Notes under the pieces: generated by a model
Databases searched by the model: none
What the model saw: only the letters and a program-made list of their open reading frames with translations
Told to the model about the DNA's origin: nothing
Program-made: the position numbers and the translations under genes
Assembly (NCBI GenBank): GCA_007126415.1
Contig: SLBH01000313.1
Coordinates: 1 to 12,071 of the forward strand
DNA: 12,071 bases
From: Spirochaetales bacterium
GTDB taxonomy: Bacteria; Spirochaetota; Spirochaetia; DSM-27196; SLAA01
Direction: 5' to 3'
In this document: positions 1 to 6,152 of the stretch, piece after piece
How the letters are laid out: each line of letters starts with the position of its first letter
How positions within the stretch are numbered: the stretch's first letter is position 1

Positions 1-10
1 GCGCCGGATG

Positions 11-622
11 CTACACCGTGCGCTGCGCCGCGAGTTGTTCGATCACCTGCGGGAGCTCTTCCATCTTCAGAGGCTTCGCGAGAAACGCATCGGCTCCGGC
101 TTCCATCATCTGACTCTCGATATCGGCGTCGGTAACGCCCGAGATCGCGATCACGATCGGCTTCACCGCGGGGCTGTCTTCCTTGATCTTCTGACACAGC
201 TTGCGCCCGTCTATACCCGGCAGGTCTACGTCGAGCAACACCATATCGGGCTTTGACTCGGCGAGCACCTTGCCGGCCTCAAAGCCGTCGAAGGCCTGCT
301 CTACGGTGTAATCCGGGTACTTCTTCTCAAGGAACTGCTTGAGCGTGTTGTTGAACTCTTCATCGTCATCGACGACGAGCACAACCTCGATGCTCTTTTG
401 CTGCTCAAGCACCTCTTTCAACTCCGGCGGCAGCCGCATACCGCGCGAATGGAGAAAATCCACGAGGTCTTCGGAGTACACCCTGTACTGCCCACCCGGG
501 GTAGTAAACGCTTTGAGGTAGCCGTTCTTGATCCAATTTATCGCGGTTTGATTAACGACGCCACAGATGTTAGCCACCTCCAGCGCCGAGAAAATTCGCA
601 CCTTCTTGTCTGTTTTTGCCAT
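11..622 (-). CDS. Response regulator with N-terminal excisionase/MerR-like HTH and C-terminal receiver domain
   Basis: 203 residues. Residues about 9-62 form a winged-helix domain of the excisionase/MerR type: the stretch around FSALEVANICGVVNQTAINW, then a basic wing with TTPGGQYRVY. A short linker leads to a receiver (CheY-like) domain at about 80-200. It has the acidic pocket D86/D87, phosphoacceptor D131 (in LLDVDLPGIDG), switch Ser161 and Lys183 (in AKPL), so all catalytic residues for phosphotransfer are present. The protein is therefore probably a phosphorylation-controlled DNA-binding regulator in the cytoplasm, although no partner histidine kinase lies in the window. The domain order is the reverse of most response regulators. 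The ATG follows GGGAGG by 3 bases, a strong if close ribosome binding site. A separate promoter lies at 662-689, so it need not depend on recX. Target genes cannot be told from the sequence. Confidence 0.93.
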   Translation of the reverse strand: MAKTDKKVRIFSALEVANICGVVNQTAINWIKNGYLKAFTTPGGQYRVYSEDLVDFLHSRGMRLPPELKEVLEQQKSIEVVLVVDDDEEFNNTLKQFLEKKYPDYTVEQAFDGFEAGKVLAESKPDMVLLDVDLPGIDGRKLCQKIKEDSPAVKPIVIAISGVTDADIESQMMEAGADAFLAKPLKMEELPQVIEQLAAQRTV

Positions 623-661
623 TTTCCTCCCTCACTGATCGTCGCTTGGACTTTCTTATAG

Positions 662-689
662 TGTATATGAATTATATCCAGAATGTCAA
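662..689 (-). promoter_or_regulatory. Sigma70-type promoter for the HTH-receiver regulator gene
   Basis: On the minus strand a perfect TTGACA (689-684) is followed, after a 16-base spacer, by TATACA (667-662). A perfect TATAAT lies inside the spacer but is badly placed for this -35 box. The region is AT-rich against a GC-rich background and starts 5 bases after the recX stop codon. The leader to the ATG at 622 would be about 35 bases. This is a sequence match only; no start site has been mapped. Confidence 0.65.
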
Positions 690-693
690 CGGA

Positions 694-1383
694 TTATTCG
701 AGATAAAAATCGTTTTTTTCTAAATTACTTAGCCGCTCGATTGCGTCGCGCGCTTCGCCGAAACCAAAGCCCCGACGTACAAGACGTCGAACGGCAGGCT
801 CGAACGAGCACCCCGCCGCACGCCAGGCCCGCTCGGCCGCGCGCCGCAACGCGTCGTTCACCAGGGCGGTGCGTTGCTCGTAGACCTCCGCGACACAGCG
901 TTCGGCCACCTCGCGCGCCACACCGCGCTGCACCAGCCCAGCGATGACCTGCACACGCCCCTCAGGACGACGGCGCAGGCGGGTCTCGGCCCAGAGCCGA
1001 GCGAACCGGTGATCGTCGAGTATGCCGCGTTGCTCTAGTTCGTCGAGCGCGCTACGGATGGCGTCTTCCGGGAAGCGTTTGCGCCGTAGCTTCTGTTCGA
1101 GCTCGCGTCGCGAATGCTCACGACGCGCGACAAGGTCGAGCGCCTTCTCGCGCGCGTGCAACAGCTCGGTCTCGCGGATGAGGCGGTCGAGCTCGAGCCC
1201 GTCTATGGTGATACCTTCATACAGCCCCGCCTGCGCCACAGCAGAGCGGTGCACCAAAAAAGAGGCGCCGCTGTCGAGTATCAGTTTGTACTCGTCCGAG
1301 CGGCGCCCTTTTGGCTGAAGCGTAACGACGGTATGATTATCGCTTGGAGAACTGGAACTTGCGCCGTGCACCGCGCTGTCCAT
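694..1383 (-). CDS. recX: RecX family regulatory protein
   Basis: About 229 residues from the chosen ATG at 1383. The C-terminal two thirds are a typical RecX array of three-helix repeats, very rich in Arg and Glu. They include the stretch ARREHSRRELEQKLRRKRF (residues 86-104) and then DELEQRGILDDHRFARLWAETR (about 114-135). RecX proteins bind RecA and limit its filament growth and recombinase activity. The N-terminal 80 residues, with YKLILDSGASFLVHRSAV, form the extension seen in longer family members. The frame is open up to 1500, but a start there would lie deep inside rpsI. The ATG at 1383 has GGTGGAG about 10 bases upstream, and a GTG four codons later is an alternative. With the ATG the gene overlaps the 3' end of rpsI by 47 bases, so it is probably translated from the rplM-rpsI transcript. 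No recA is in the window. Confidence 0.87.
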   Translation of the reverse strand: MDSAVHGASSSSPSDNHTVVTLQPKGRRSDEYKLILDSGASFLVHRSAVAQAGLYEGITIDGLELDRLIRETELLHAREKALDLVARREHSRRELEQKLRRKRFPEDAIRSALDELEQRGILDDHRFARLWAETRLRRRPEGRVQVIAGLVQRGVAREVAERCVAEVYEQRTALVNDALRRAAERAWRAAGCSFEPAVRRLVRRGFGFGEARDAIERLSNLEKNDFYLE

Positions 1384-1732
1384 ACTTCTTTCGCTCCACC
1401 ATACGCGGGTCGCGCGTGAGAAAGCCGTTGGTTCGCAGCGGCTTGTGGTTGGTTTCGTCGTGCGTGGCGAGCGCCCGCGCCACCGCGTGACGCACCGCAC
1501 CGGCCTGACCCGCCGGGCCGCCGCCGTTGACGTTGACGATCATGTCGAAGCTACCTTCCGAGTCGGTAACCGCGAGCGGCTGATTCACCATGTACAGATG
1601 CGTTGGGTTCGGGAAGTATTTATCTGCCGGGCGCCCGTTAACGGTAACGGTACCGCCTCCTCGGCGAAGATATACGCGCGCGACCGAGGTCTTGCGTCGT
1701 CCTATTGCTACTGCCAGATTCTCTGCTGCCAC
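1337..1732 (-). CDS. rpsI: 30S ribosomal protein S9
   Basis: 131 residues from a GTG start, matching the usual length of about 130 for bacterial S9. The N-terminus reads AAENLAVAIGRRKTSVARVY. The conserved glycine-rich segment NVNGGGPAGQAGAVRHAVARAL follows, and the protein ends in the family hallmark ERKKYGQRGARRKFQFSKR, whose basic tail reaches the ribosomal P site. It belongs to the head of the small subunit. AAGGAG lies at 1745-1740, so GTG at 1732 has a 7-base spacing and the adjacent GTG at 1735 a 4-base spacing; I chose 1732. The frame stays open to an ATG at 1780, but that would put the start inside rplM and add a non-homologous tail. The ribosome binding site begins right at the rplM stop codon, indicating translational coupling in the usual L13-S9 operon. 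Confidence 0.96.
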   Translation of the reverse strand: MAAENLAVAIGRRKTSVARVYLRRGGGTVTVNGRPADKYFPNPTHLYMVNQPLAVTDSEGSFDMIVNVNGGGPAGQAGAVRHAVARALATHDETNHKPLRTNGFLTRDPRMVERKKYGQRGARRKFQFSKR

Positions 1733-1739
1733 CACTGAT

Positions 1740-1745
1740 CTCCTT
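1740..1745 (-). promoter_or_regulatory. Ribosome binding site deciding the GTG start of rpsI
   Basis: AAGGAG on the minus strand partly overlaps the rplM stop codon TAA (1748-1746 begins just before it). It sits 7 bases before the GTG at 1732 and 4 before the GTG at 1735, which rules in favour of a GTG start over the upstream in-frame ATG. Confidence 0.8.
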
Positions 1746-2174
1746 TTATAGCTCGATAGGATCGGGCTTTTGAGCCGCATGGGGATGCGCCCCGCCGGCG
1801 TATACGTGCAGGTTCTTGAACAACTTGCGTCCGAGGCGGTTCTTGGGGAGCATACCCCGAACCGCGTGCTCGAGCGGGTACTGCGGCTTGCGACGGATCA
1901 GCTTCGCGAAGTTCTCGACCCGCAGCGCGCCGGGATAGCCGCTGTGCCGGTAGTACAGTTTGTTCTCGGCCTTGCGTCCGGTTAGCTGCACCTTCTCGGC
2001 ATTGACCACGATAACGTAATCACCGACCTCTTGGTGCGGTGTGAAGCACGGTTTGTGCTTACCGCGCAGCAACTCCGCAGCTTTGGTAGCGACCTTGCCC
2101 ACCGTTTGTCCATCGGCATCGATAACGTGCCACTTACGCTCTATTTTGGTTGGATTCACAAATACCGTTTTCAT
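1746..2174 (-). CDS. rplM: 50S ribosomal protein L13
   Basis: 142 residues, exactly the normal length of bacterial L13. Recognisable segments in order are the N-terminal RKWHVIDADGQTVGKVATKA, then HKPCFTPHQEVGDYVIVVNA, KLYYRHSGYPG, and the C-terminal block with HAVRGMLPKNRLGRKLFKNL and HVYAGGAHPHAAQKP. L13 is an early assembly protein of the large subunit. It is followed directly by rpsI, the standard gene pair in bacteria. The ribosome binding site is weak (AAGG about 12 bases upstream), so leader structure could matter for control. The upstream gap to the 78-residue membrane protein gene is 143 bases and contains a candidate promoter. Confidence 0.97.
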   Translation of the reverse strand: MKTVFVNPTKIERKWHVIDADGQTVGKVATKAAELLRGKHKPCFTPHQEVGDYVIVVNAEKVQLTGRKAENKLYYRHSGYPGALRVENFAKLIRRKPQYPLEHAVRGMLPKNRLGRKLFKNLHVYAGGAHPHAAQKPDPIEL

Positions 2175-2246
2175 TGTAGTTCGCGCCTTATAATCTATTG
2201 TTTTAGTACGGGCGTTAGATACCGCGTTGCACCTGAGTAGGTTGGC

Positions 2247-2276
2247 ATGCTTTCACGAAACGCACGGCTTTGTCAA
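2247..2276 (-). promoter_or_regulatory. Candidate promoter for rplM-rpsI-recX
   Basis: A perfect TTGACA at 2276-2271 on the minus strand is followed after 18 bases by AAGCAT (2252-2247), a poor -10 match (3 of 6). The leader to rplM would be about 65-70 bases, enough for autogenous control by L13, but I see no known leader motif. A second AT-rich segment nearer the gene, around 2190-2200, contains a TATAAG but lacks a matching -35. Confidence 0.4.
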
Positions 2277-2317
2277 GGGCCCACGCCCGGCCGCCAACCG
2301 CCGGCCGCCCGGCTTCG

Positions 2318-2554
2318 TTACTCCGGCTTCTGCTCGGCCGCTTCCTGCGCCTCTTCCTTCTTGGCTTCGGCCTTATCTTTTAGGTCGGCAATCCCGATCA
2401 AGATCGCGATCAAACCCACGAACACCGCCAAAATCGGCACGCCACCCTTGAGAAACGTCACAACCTGTGGTCCCCAACCCAGCGCCCAATCAACCGGGAG
2501 CACCGAAAAGACGGCAAACGCCACAAACAGTACCCCAACCAGCAGTGCAACCAT
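2318..2554 (-). CDS. Small two-helix membrane protein of unknown function
   Basis: 78 residues. A hydrophobic N-terminal helix (residues about 2-20) is followed by a short loop with VDWALGWGPQVV, a second hydrophobic helix (about 36-57, with GGVPILAVFVGLIAILIG), and a highly charged tail of Lys, Glu and Ala. The first helix could instead be an uncleaved signal anchor; either way the protein should sit in the inner membrane with its charged tail probably cytoplasmic. The ATG at 2554 has GGAGG 4 bases upstream, so it is very likely expressed. Its own promoter is likely (2589-2617), though read-through from the upstream gene is possible. I do not recognise a named family. The compact architecture resembles conserved hypothetical proteins I associate with spirochaetes, which would need a database search. 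Confidence 0.82.
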   Translation of the reverse strand: MVALLVGVLFVAFAVFSVLPVDWALGWGPQVVTFLKGGVPILAVFVGLIAILIGIADLKDKAEAKKEEAQEAAEQKPE

Positions 2555-2588
2555 ACGACCTCCAGACTATAGCTCGATTCGTAGCCTA

Positions 2589-2617
2589 ACAGTAGTAAGA
2601 TCGGCACCGTCTGTCAA
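2589..2617 (-). promoter_or_regulatory. Candidate promoter for the 78-residue membrane protein
   Basis: On the minus strand a perfect TTGACA at 2617-2612 includes the TGA stop codon of the upstream 97-residue protein (2616-2614). A 17-base spacer leads to TACTGT (2594-2589), a 3 of 6 match to the -10 consensus. The spacing is ideal and the -35 perfect, but the -10 is weak. Confidence 0.45.
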
Positions 2618-2907
2618 CTGCGCCGCGCCACCACGATCACAAACGCTACCGCCAGCGATATCAGCGGCAGGGTATGTAGCACGATCTCTACCAGCGGGAC
2701 ACCCGCCCAGACCACGAGCTCGGCCTGCGCCAACCCAAATAACTCGAGCGTCGTGAATACGATCTCCCCATACTGAAGGATCATTGCGATCACGACGAAG
2801 ATCCAGGCGGTGTCGCGGGTGCGCGACCACACCAAAATCGCGAGAAAAGTCGCGATCGATCCCACCGCGAGTCGTACCAGTATCACAAGCACCTGTTCGG
2901 TCAACAT
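2614..2907 (-). CDS. Small three-helix membrane protein of unknown function
   Basis: 97 residues, almost all hydrophobic. Likely membrane helices are at about 5-27, 34-57 and 64-93. The first loop is positively charged (WSRTRDTAW, residues 27-35), and the protein ends in ARRS, so by the positive-inside rule the first loop and C-terminus are probably cytoplasmic. Glu48 (ILQYGEIVF), Glu54 and Glu74 lie in or near the hydrophobic segments and could be functional. The ATG at 2907 overlaps the end of the aminotransferase-like gene by 7 bases, with AGAGGG just upstream, so translation is coupled and the two proteins probably act together. I cannot name a family. A transporter subunit is unlikely at this size without partners. 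Confidence 0.82.
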   Translation of the reverse strand: MLTEQVLVILVRLAVGSIATFLAILVWSRTRDTAWIFVVIAMILQYGEIVFTTLELFGLAQAELVVWAGVPLVEIVLHTLPLISLAVAFVIVVARRS

Positions 2908-3950
2908 CGCCCGCCCTCTTCTATCTCACGGCACAGCGCGACAAAGCGCGCGAACTCGCCGTGCGAACACCTTCCTGGTATAATACTCGGCGCCTCGCGC
3001 TCAGGACTGAGCAAGAATCCAGCCTCGAGAAATCGGCGAAACGCCTCGTCGTACGGCAGCGCTTCTTCGCCGGTCCAGAGCAGGTAGGGGCCCACGCGGC
3101 GCCACAGGCTCGACTCACACCCCTCCCAGTTCGGCACGCGCAGGCGCCCGCTCCCGCGTCGCTGCACCGAACGAGTTTGGGGCCAGGCCGGTGCGCCGCC
3201 CGCGCGCGGGTCTTGCTGCAGCGCGAGAGCCGCCCGCTCGAGCCCCGCAAGCAGCCACGGTGAAACCAGATCCGAGGCGGGCGGGTCCTGCGCGGCTGCT
3301 ATACCGGCCGCAACCGGCCGCCGTTGCGCCGTCGACGCAAAGCACACAACCTGCGGCGCAAACGCCCCCGGGAACGGCAGCACCGGCAGAAGCACGCGAG
3401 CCGCAGCGCGCCACTGCGCACCCGCGGCGCCCGCAGCATCCGGGCCACCCAGGAACGGCCGCCACAAGGAAACCGCCGGCTGTTGCTCACCGGGGCGGGT
3501 TTCCGAAAGACCGCCCGCTGCGTCGGCCCCTGCGTCGCCCGCTGCGTCGGGTGCCGGGCCGCCCGCTGCGGGGTGCACCGGGTCGTGCGCCGCACCGGGC
3601 TCGGCGCCGAGAACGGCGGCAATAGCGGCGCGCGCACGCTCCGCCCCCTGATACCAGCGCACCGCGCACCCACGGCGACCGTCGTCGTGATTGACGCCGC
3701 ACGGGCCGCCGATGAGCTGCGCAACCGCGCGCTCGAGCCGCGGGCCGTATACCGAAGGGAGCTCCGCGAGCAGACCGCTTGAAAGCACGTTCTTCAGCCG
3801 CGTGCTCAGCCGATTGGGGCGATGGCCGAGAATGGCACGCCCCCCGTTTTGCGCAAGATCTAGGTAGCGCCGCCCGCGATGGTCGTAGAGATAGAACTCA
3901 CGCGCACGCCGGATCGGCGGAAGCAACGCGAGGCGTTCATCGGCAGTCAC
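2901..3950 (-). CDS. Class III aminotransferase-like protein lacking the PLP lysine
   Basis: 349 residues, shorter than the 420 or more of normal class III aminotransferases. The N-terminus fits the fold: FYLYDHRGRRYLDLAQNGG (19-37) then ILGHRP (40-45), like the LD-GHxxP region of glutamate-1-semialdehyde aminotransferase relatives. RWYQGAERARAAIAAV (98-113) is a worn version of the NSGTEAxExA motif. The C-terminus, GFLLSPEREAPSIIPGRCSHGE (311-332), also matches the family. In between, residues about 117-150 are an Ala/Gly/Pro/Asp loop. WRPFLGG (163-169) and LLPVLPFPGAFAPQVVCF (187-204) follow, which are not standard motifs. The only lysine is Lys53, near the N-terminus, so the Schiff-base lysine of the active site is absent. 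A conventional PLP reaction is therefore unlikely. GTG start: GAGGTG overlaps the end of pcrA, 6 bases upstream. It is more GC-rich than its neighbours. Confidence 0.8.
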   Translation of the reverse strand: MTADERLALLPPIRRAREFYLYDHRGRRYLDLAQNGGRAILGHRPNRLSTRLKNVLSSGLLAELPSVYGPRLERAVAQLIGGPCGVNHDDGRRGCAVRWYQGAERARAAIAAVLGAEPGAAHDPVHPAAGGPAPDAAGDAGADAAGGLSETRPGEQQPAVSLWRPFLGGPDAAGAAGAQWRAAARVLLPVLPFPGAFAPQVVCFASTAQRRPVAAGIAAAQDPPASDLVSPWLLAGLERAALALQQDPRAGGAPAWPQTRSVQRRGSGRLRVPNWEGCESSLWRRVGPYLLWTGEEALPYDEAFRRFLEAGFLLSPEREAPSIIPGRCSHGEFARFVALCREIEEGGRC

Positions 3951-3953
3951 GGC

Positions 3954-6140
3954 CTACACCTCGTCCCCAATGCGCTCGAGAGCGGAGTAACGCGGCAGAA
4001 AGCGCGCCGTTTGACCGGTCTCGAAACGCACCATCACGACCTCGTTGTGCCCGTCACGCCAGGCCTTGTACACTACACCCGCTCCGTACTCATCGTGATA
4101 CACCGCGCTCCCGGCCGGGTACTCAAGCTCTTTGTCCTCGCCCCGGCGGCCACCGTATCCACCGTATCCACCGTACTCCGCGCCGCCTTCCACCCGCAGG
4201 AGCGTTTCCGGCACTTCCTGCAAGAAACGCGAGGGGCTGCACTCAACGGTTCGGCCATGGACCCGGCGGTACCGGCAGGTCGTGAGGTAGAGCTCGGTAC
4301 GCGCGCGGGTGAGCGCTACGTAGAACAGACGGCGCTCTTCCTCGAGCTCGGTGGGGTCGTCCTGCTCGCGCGGGAACAGCCCGTCCTCGAGACCGGTGAC
4401 GATCACGCGATCGAACTCGAGGCCTTTGGTGTTGTGCATCGTGATTAGCGTGACCGCTTCGGCGCCGGGGTCTTCGAGCTCGGCTTGCCGCTCGGCGTCG
4501 AGCTCGAGCATCTCGAGAAACTCAAGCAAGCCCTCCTCGGTACCGGCGTACAACGACGCGGCGTTGTGTAGCTCCTCGAGGTTCTCTTGCTTCTGGCTGC
4601 CGGCGATCTCGTCTTGCTCGGCGTGATACCTCGCGAGCCCGGAGCGCTCGAGAATCCGCTCCACAAGCTCCGAGAGGCGGCCCGCGCCGAAGCTCCGGCG
4701 CACCTCCGAGAGAATCCCGAGAAAGCCCTCGAGTGACGCACGCGCCTTGCCGCGCTGGGCCTTCGCCGCAACTGCGAGCGCCTCGTCGAACGCTATACCG
4801 CGCCCGGTCGCGATCTCGGCGATCTGCGAGAGTTTCGCCGGTCCGATTCCGCGCGAGGGCTTGTTCACGATACGTCGAAACGCAACCTCGTCGTGGGGAT
4901 TCGCGAGAAACTTCAGAAACGCAACCGCATCTTTGATCTCCTCGCGCTCGTAGAACCGCACACTGCCTACCACGCGGTACGGAATCCCGGCGCGCAGGAA
5001 GCCGGTTTCAAACAGCCGCGACTGCGCGTTGGTGCGATAGAGAATCGCGGTGCCGGCGGCCGTAATACGCCCGCCGGCGACCGGCGACCCGGCGGAGGTC
5101 GCGCCGGCCGATACCCCGTCCTGCAGCAGGCGCACACAGAACTCCACCTCGGCATCCTGATCTCCCAGCGCCGCGAGGACCGGGGTAGGGCCTGCCTCGC
5201 GGTCGGTCCAGAGCGTCTTGCCGAGACGGTCGGAGTTGTTGCCCACCACCGCGCCCGCAAGCGACAGAATCGGCTGCGTGGAGCGGTAGTTTTGCTCGAG
5301 CCTCACTACCTCGGTTCCGGGGAAGCGATCGGGAAAGGTCACGATGTTGCGCACCTCGGCTCCGCGGAAGCGATAGATCGACTGATCGTCGTCTCCCACT
5401 ACGCAGAGGTAGGTCTGCTCGTCGGCGAGCCGGCGAAGCAGCTCGTACTGCGCAACGTTGGAGTCCTGGTACTCGTCGACCAAGATCACCCGAAAACGCG
5501 CCTGAATGCGGCGGCGCACCTCGGGATGATCGCGCAAAAGCTCGATCGGGTAGAGAATTAGATCGCCGAAATCGAGGTTCCCGATCTCGCGCAAGCGTTT
5601 CTCGTAGGCGCCGTAGATCTCGCGAAACTCAGGATCACCCGAAACCTGCGAGAGGTCGTCGTGCGCGCGCAGCCCGTAGTCCTTGGCACGCGAGATCACG
5701 CGCGCCCAGCGCGCGAGCACCCCGCGCTGTCGCTCGGGATAAAGCGTGCGCAGCAAACTGACTTGATCGTCGTCGTCGTAGATCGTAAACCCCGCAGGAA
5801 GACCCAGCAGCGCCGCGTTGCGCCGCACCAGCCAGGCTCCAAACGAGTGAAAGGTGCGTATGAAGACCTCAGCGGCCGCCGGACTCAACTCCGCCGCGCG
5901 GTCGCGCATCTCGCGCGCGGCCTTATTGGTGAAGGTAACGGCGAGGATAGAACTCGGGTCTATCCCGAGGCGGTCAACCAGGTACGCGATCTTGACGGTG
6001 ATGACGCGCGTCTTGCCCGAACCGGCGCCTGCAAGGATCAGCAGTGCGCGTCCGTGATGCAACACTGCGCTGCGCTGCTGTTCGTTGAGACTTTCAAGAT
6101 ACTCGGGGAGCTCGTGAGGCGGGGCCTGCGTGATACTCAT
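3954..6140 (-). CDS. pcrA: ATP-dependent 3'-5' DNA helicase, PcrA/UvrD type (superfamily 1A)
   Basis: 728 residues, full length for PcrA. All helicase motifs are visible: Q motif LNEQQ (18-22), Walker A AGAGSGKT (37-44), Ia VTFTNKAAREM (68-78), Ib TFHSFG (96-101), II VDEYQDSN (220-227), III GDDDQSIYRFRG (248-259), IV QNYRST (282-287), V with TMHNTKGLEFDRV (about 567-579), and VI EEERRLFYVALTRAR (600-614). A Gly-Gly-Tyr linker (about 656-664) joins the motor to a C-terminal Tudor-like domain (about 678-728, VYHDEYGAGVVYKAW) that in PcrA/UvrD contacts RNA polymerase. The enzyme unwinds DNA in nucleotide excision and mismatch repair and removes RecA and stalled transcription complexes. It lies 12 bases after the RodZ-like gene, with only a weak ribosome binding site (AAGAG), so coupling with that gene is likely. 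Confidence 0.97.
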   Translation of the reverse strand: MSITQAPPHELPEYLESLNEQQRSAVLHHGRALLILAGAGSGKTRVITVKIAYLVDRLGIDPSSILAVTFTNKAAREMRDRAAELSPAAAEVFIRTFHSFGAWLVRRNAALLGLPAGFTIYDDDDQVSLLRTLYPERQRGVLARWARVISRAKDYGLRAHDDLSQVSGDPEFREIYGAYEKRLREIGNLDFGDLILYPIELLRDHPEVRRRIQARFRVILVDEYQDSNVAQYELLRRLADEQTYLCVVGDDDQSIYRFRGAEVRNIVTFPDRFPGTEVVRLEQNYRSTQPILSLAGAVVGNNSDRLGKTLWTDREAGPTPVLAALGDQDAEVEFCVRLLQDGVSAGATSAGSPVAGGRITAAGTAILYRTNAQSRLFETGFLRAGIPYRVVGSVRFYEREEIKDAVAFLKFLANPHDEVAFRRIVNKPSRGIGPAKLSQIAEIATGRGIAFDEALAVAAKAQRGKARASLEGFLGILSEVRRSFGAGRLSELVERILERSGLARYHAEQDEIAGSQKQENLEELHNAASLYAGTEEGLLEFLEMLELDAERQAELEDPGAEAVTLITMHNTKGLEFDRVIVTGLEDGLFPREQDDPTELEEERRLFYVALTRARTELYLTTCRYRRVHGRTVECSPSRFLQEVPETLLRVEGGAEYGGYGGYGGRRGEDKELEYPAGSAVYHDEYGAGVVYKAWRDGHNEVVMVRFETGQTARFLPRYSALERIGDEV
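3957..3962 (-). promoter_or_regulatory. Ribosome binding site fixing the GTG start of the aminotransferase-like gene
   Basis: GAGGTG (3962-3957, minus strand) forms the last two sense codons of pcrA and lies 6 bases before the GTG at 3950. The pcrA stop codon is in the spacer, so the downstream gene is probably translated by coupled re-initiation. Confidence 0.65.
4150..4176. repeat. Three tandem 9-base units in pcrA encoding the Gly-Gly-Tyr linker
   Basis: Units 4150-4158, 4159-4167 and 4168-4176 read CCACCGTAT twice and CCACCGTAC once on the plus strand. On the coding strand they give the Gly-Gly-Tyr repeats between helicase motor and Tudor-like domain. Copy number can change by slippage without breaking the frame. 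Confidence 0.9.
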
Positions 6141-6152
6141 CGCAAGCTCTTG

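Noticed and set aside
1384..1500. A longer RecX from the start at 1500
   Set aside because: The extra residues lie in a shadow frame of conserved rpsI sequence and have an atypical Arg/Thr/Trp composition.
2281..2312. GC-rich block with repeated CGGCCG between the 78-residue gene and rplM, checked as a terminator
   Set aside because: The stem possible is only about 6 base pairs and no T-run follows on the minus strand.
3191..4448. Several overlapping open frames on both strands across the aminotransferase-like gene and the pcrA 3' end
   Set aside because: Low-complexity Arg/Ala/Pro translations caused by high GC. Only the 2901-3950 frame has family motifs at both ends and a coupled ribosome binding site.
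4893..5561. A 222-codon open frame on the plus strand opposite pcrA
   Set aside because: It lies entirely opposite the conserved helicase motifs, with no domain; its openness follows from the codon bias of pcrA.
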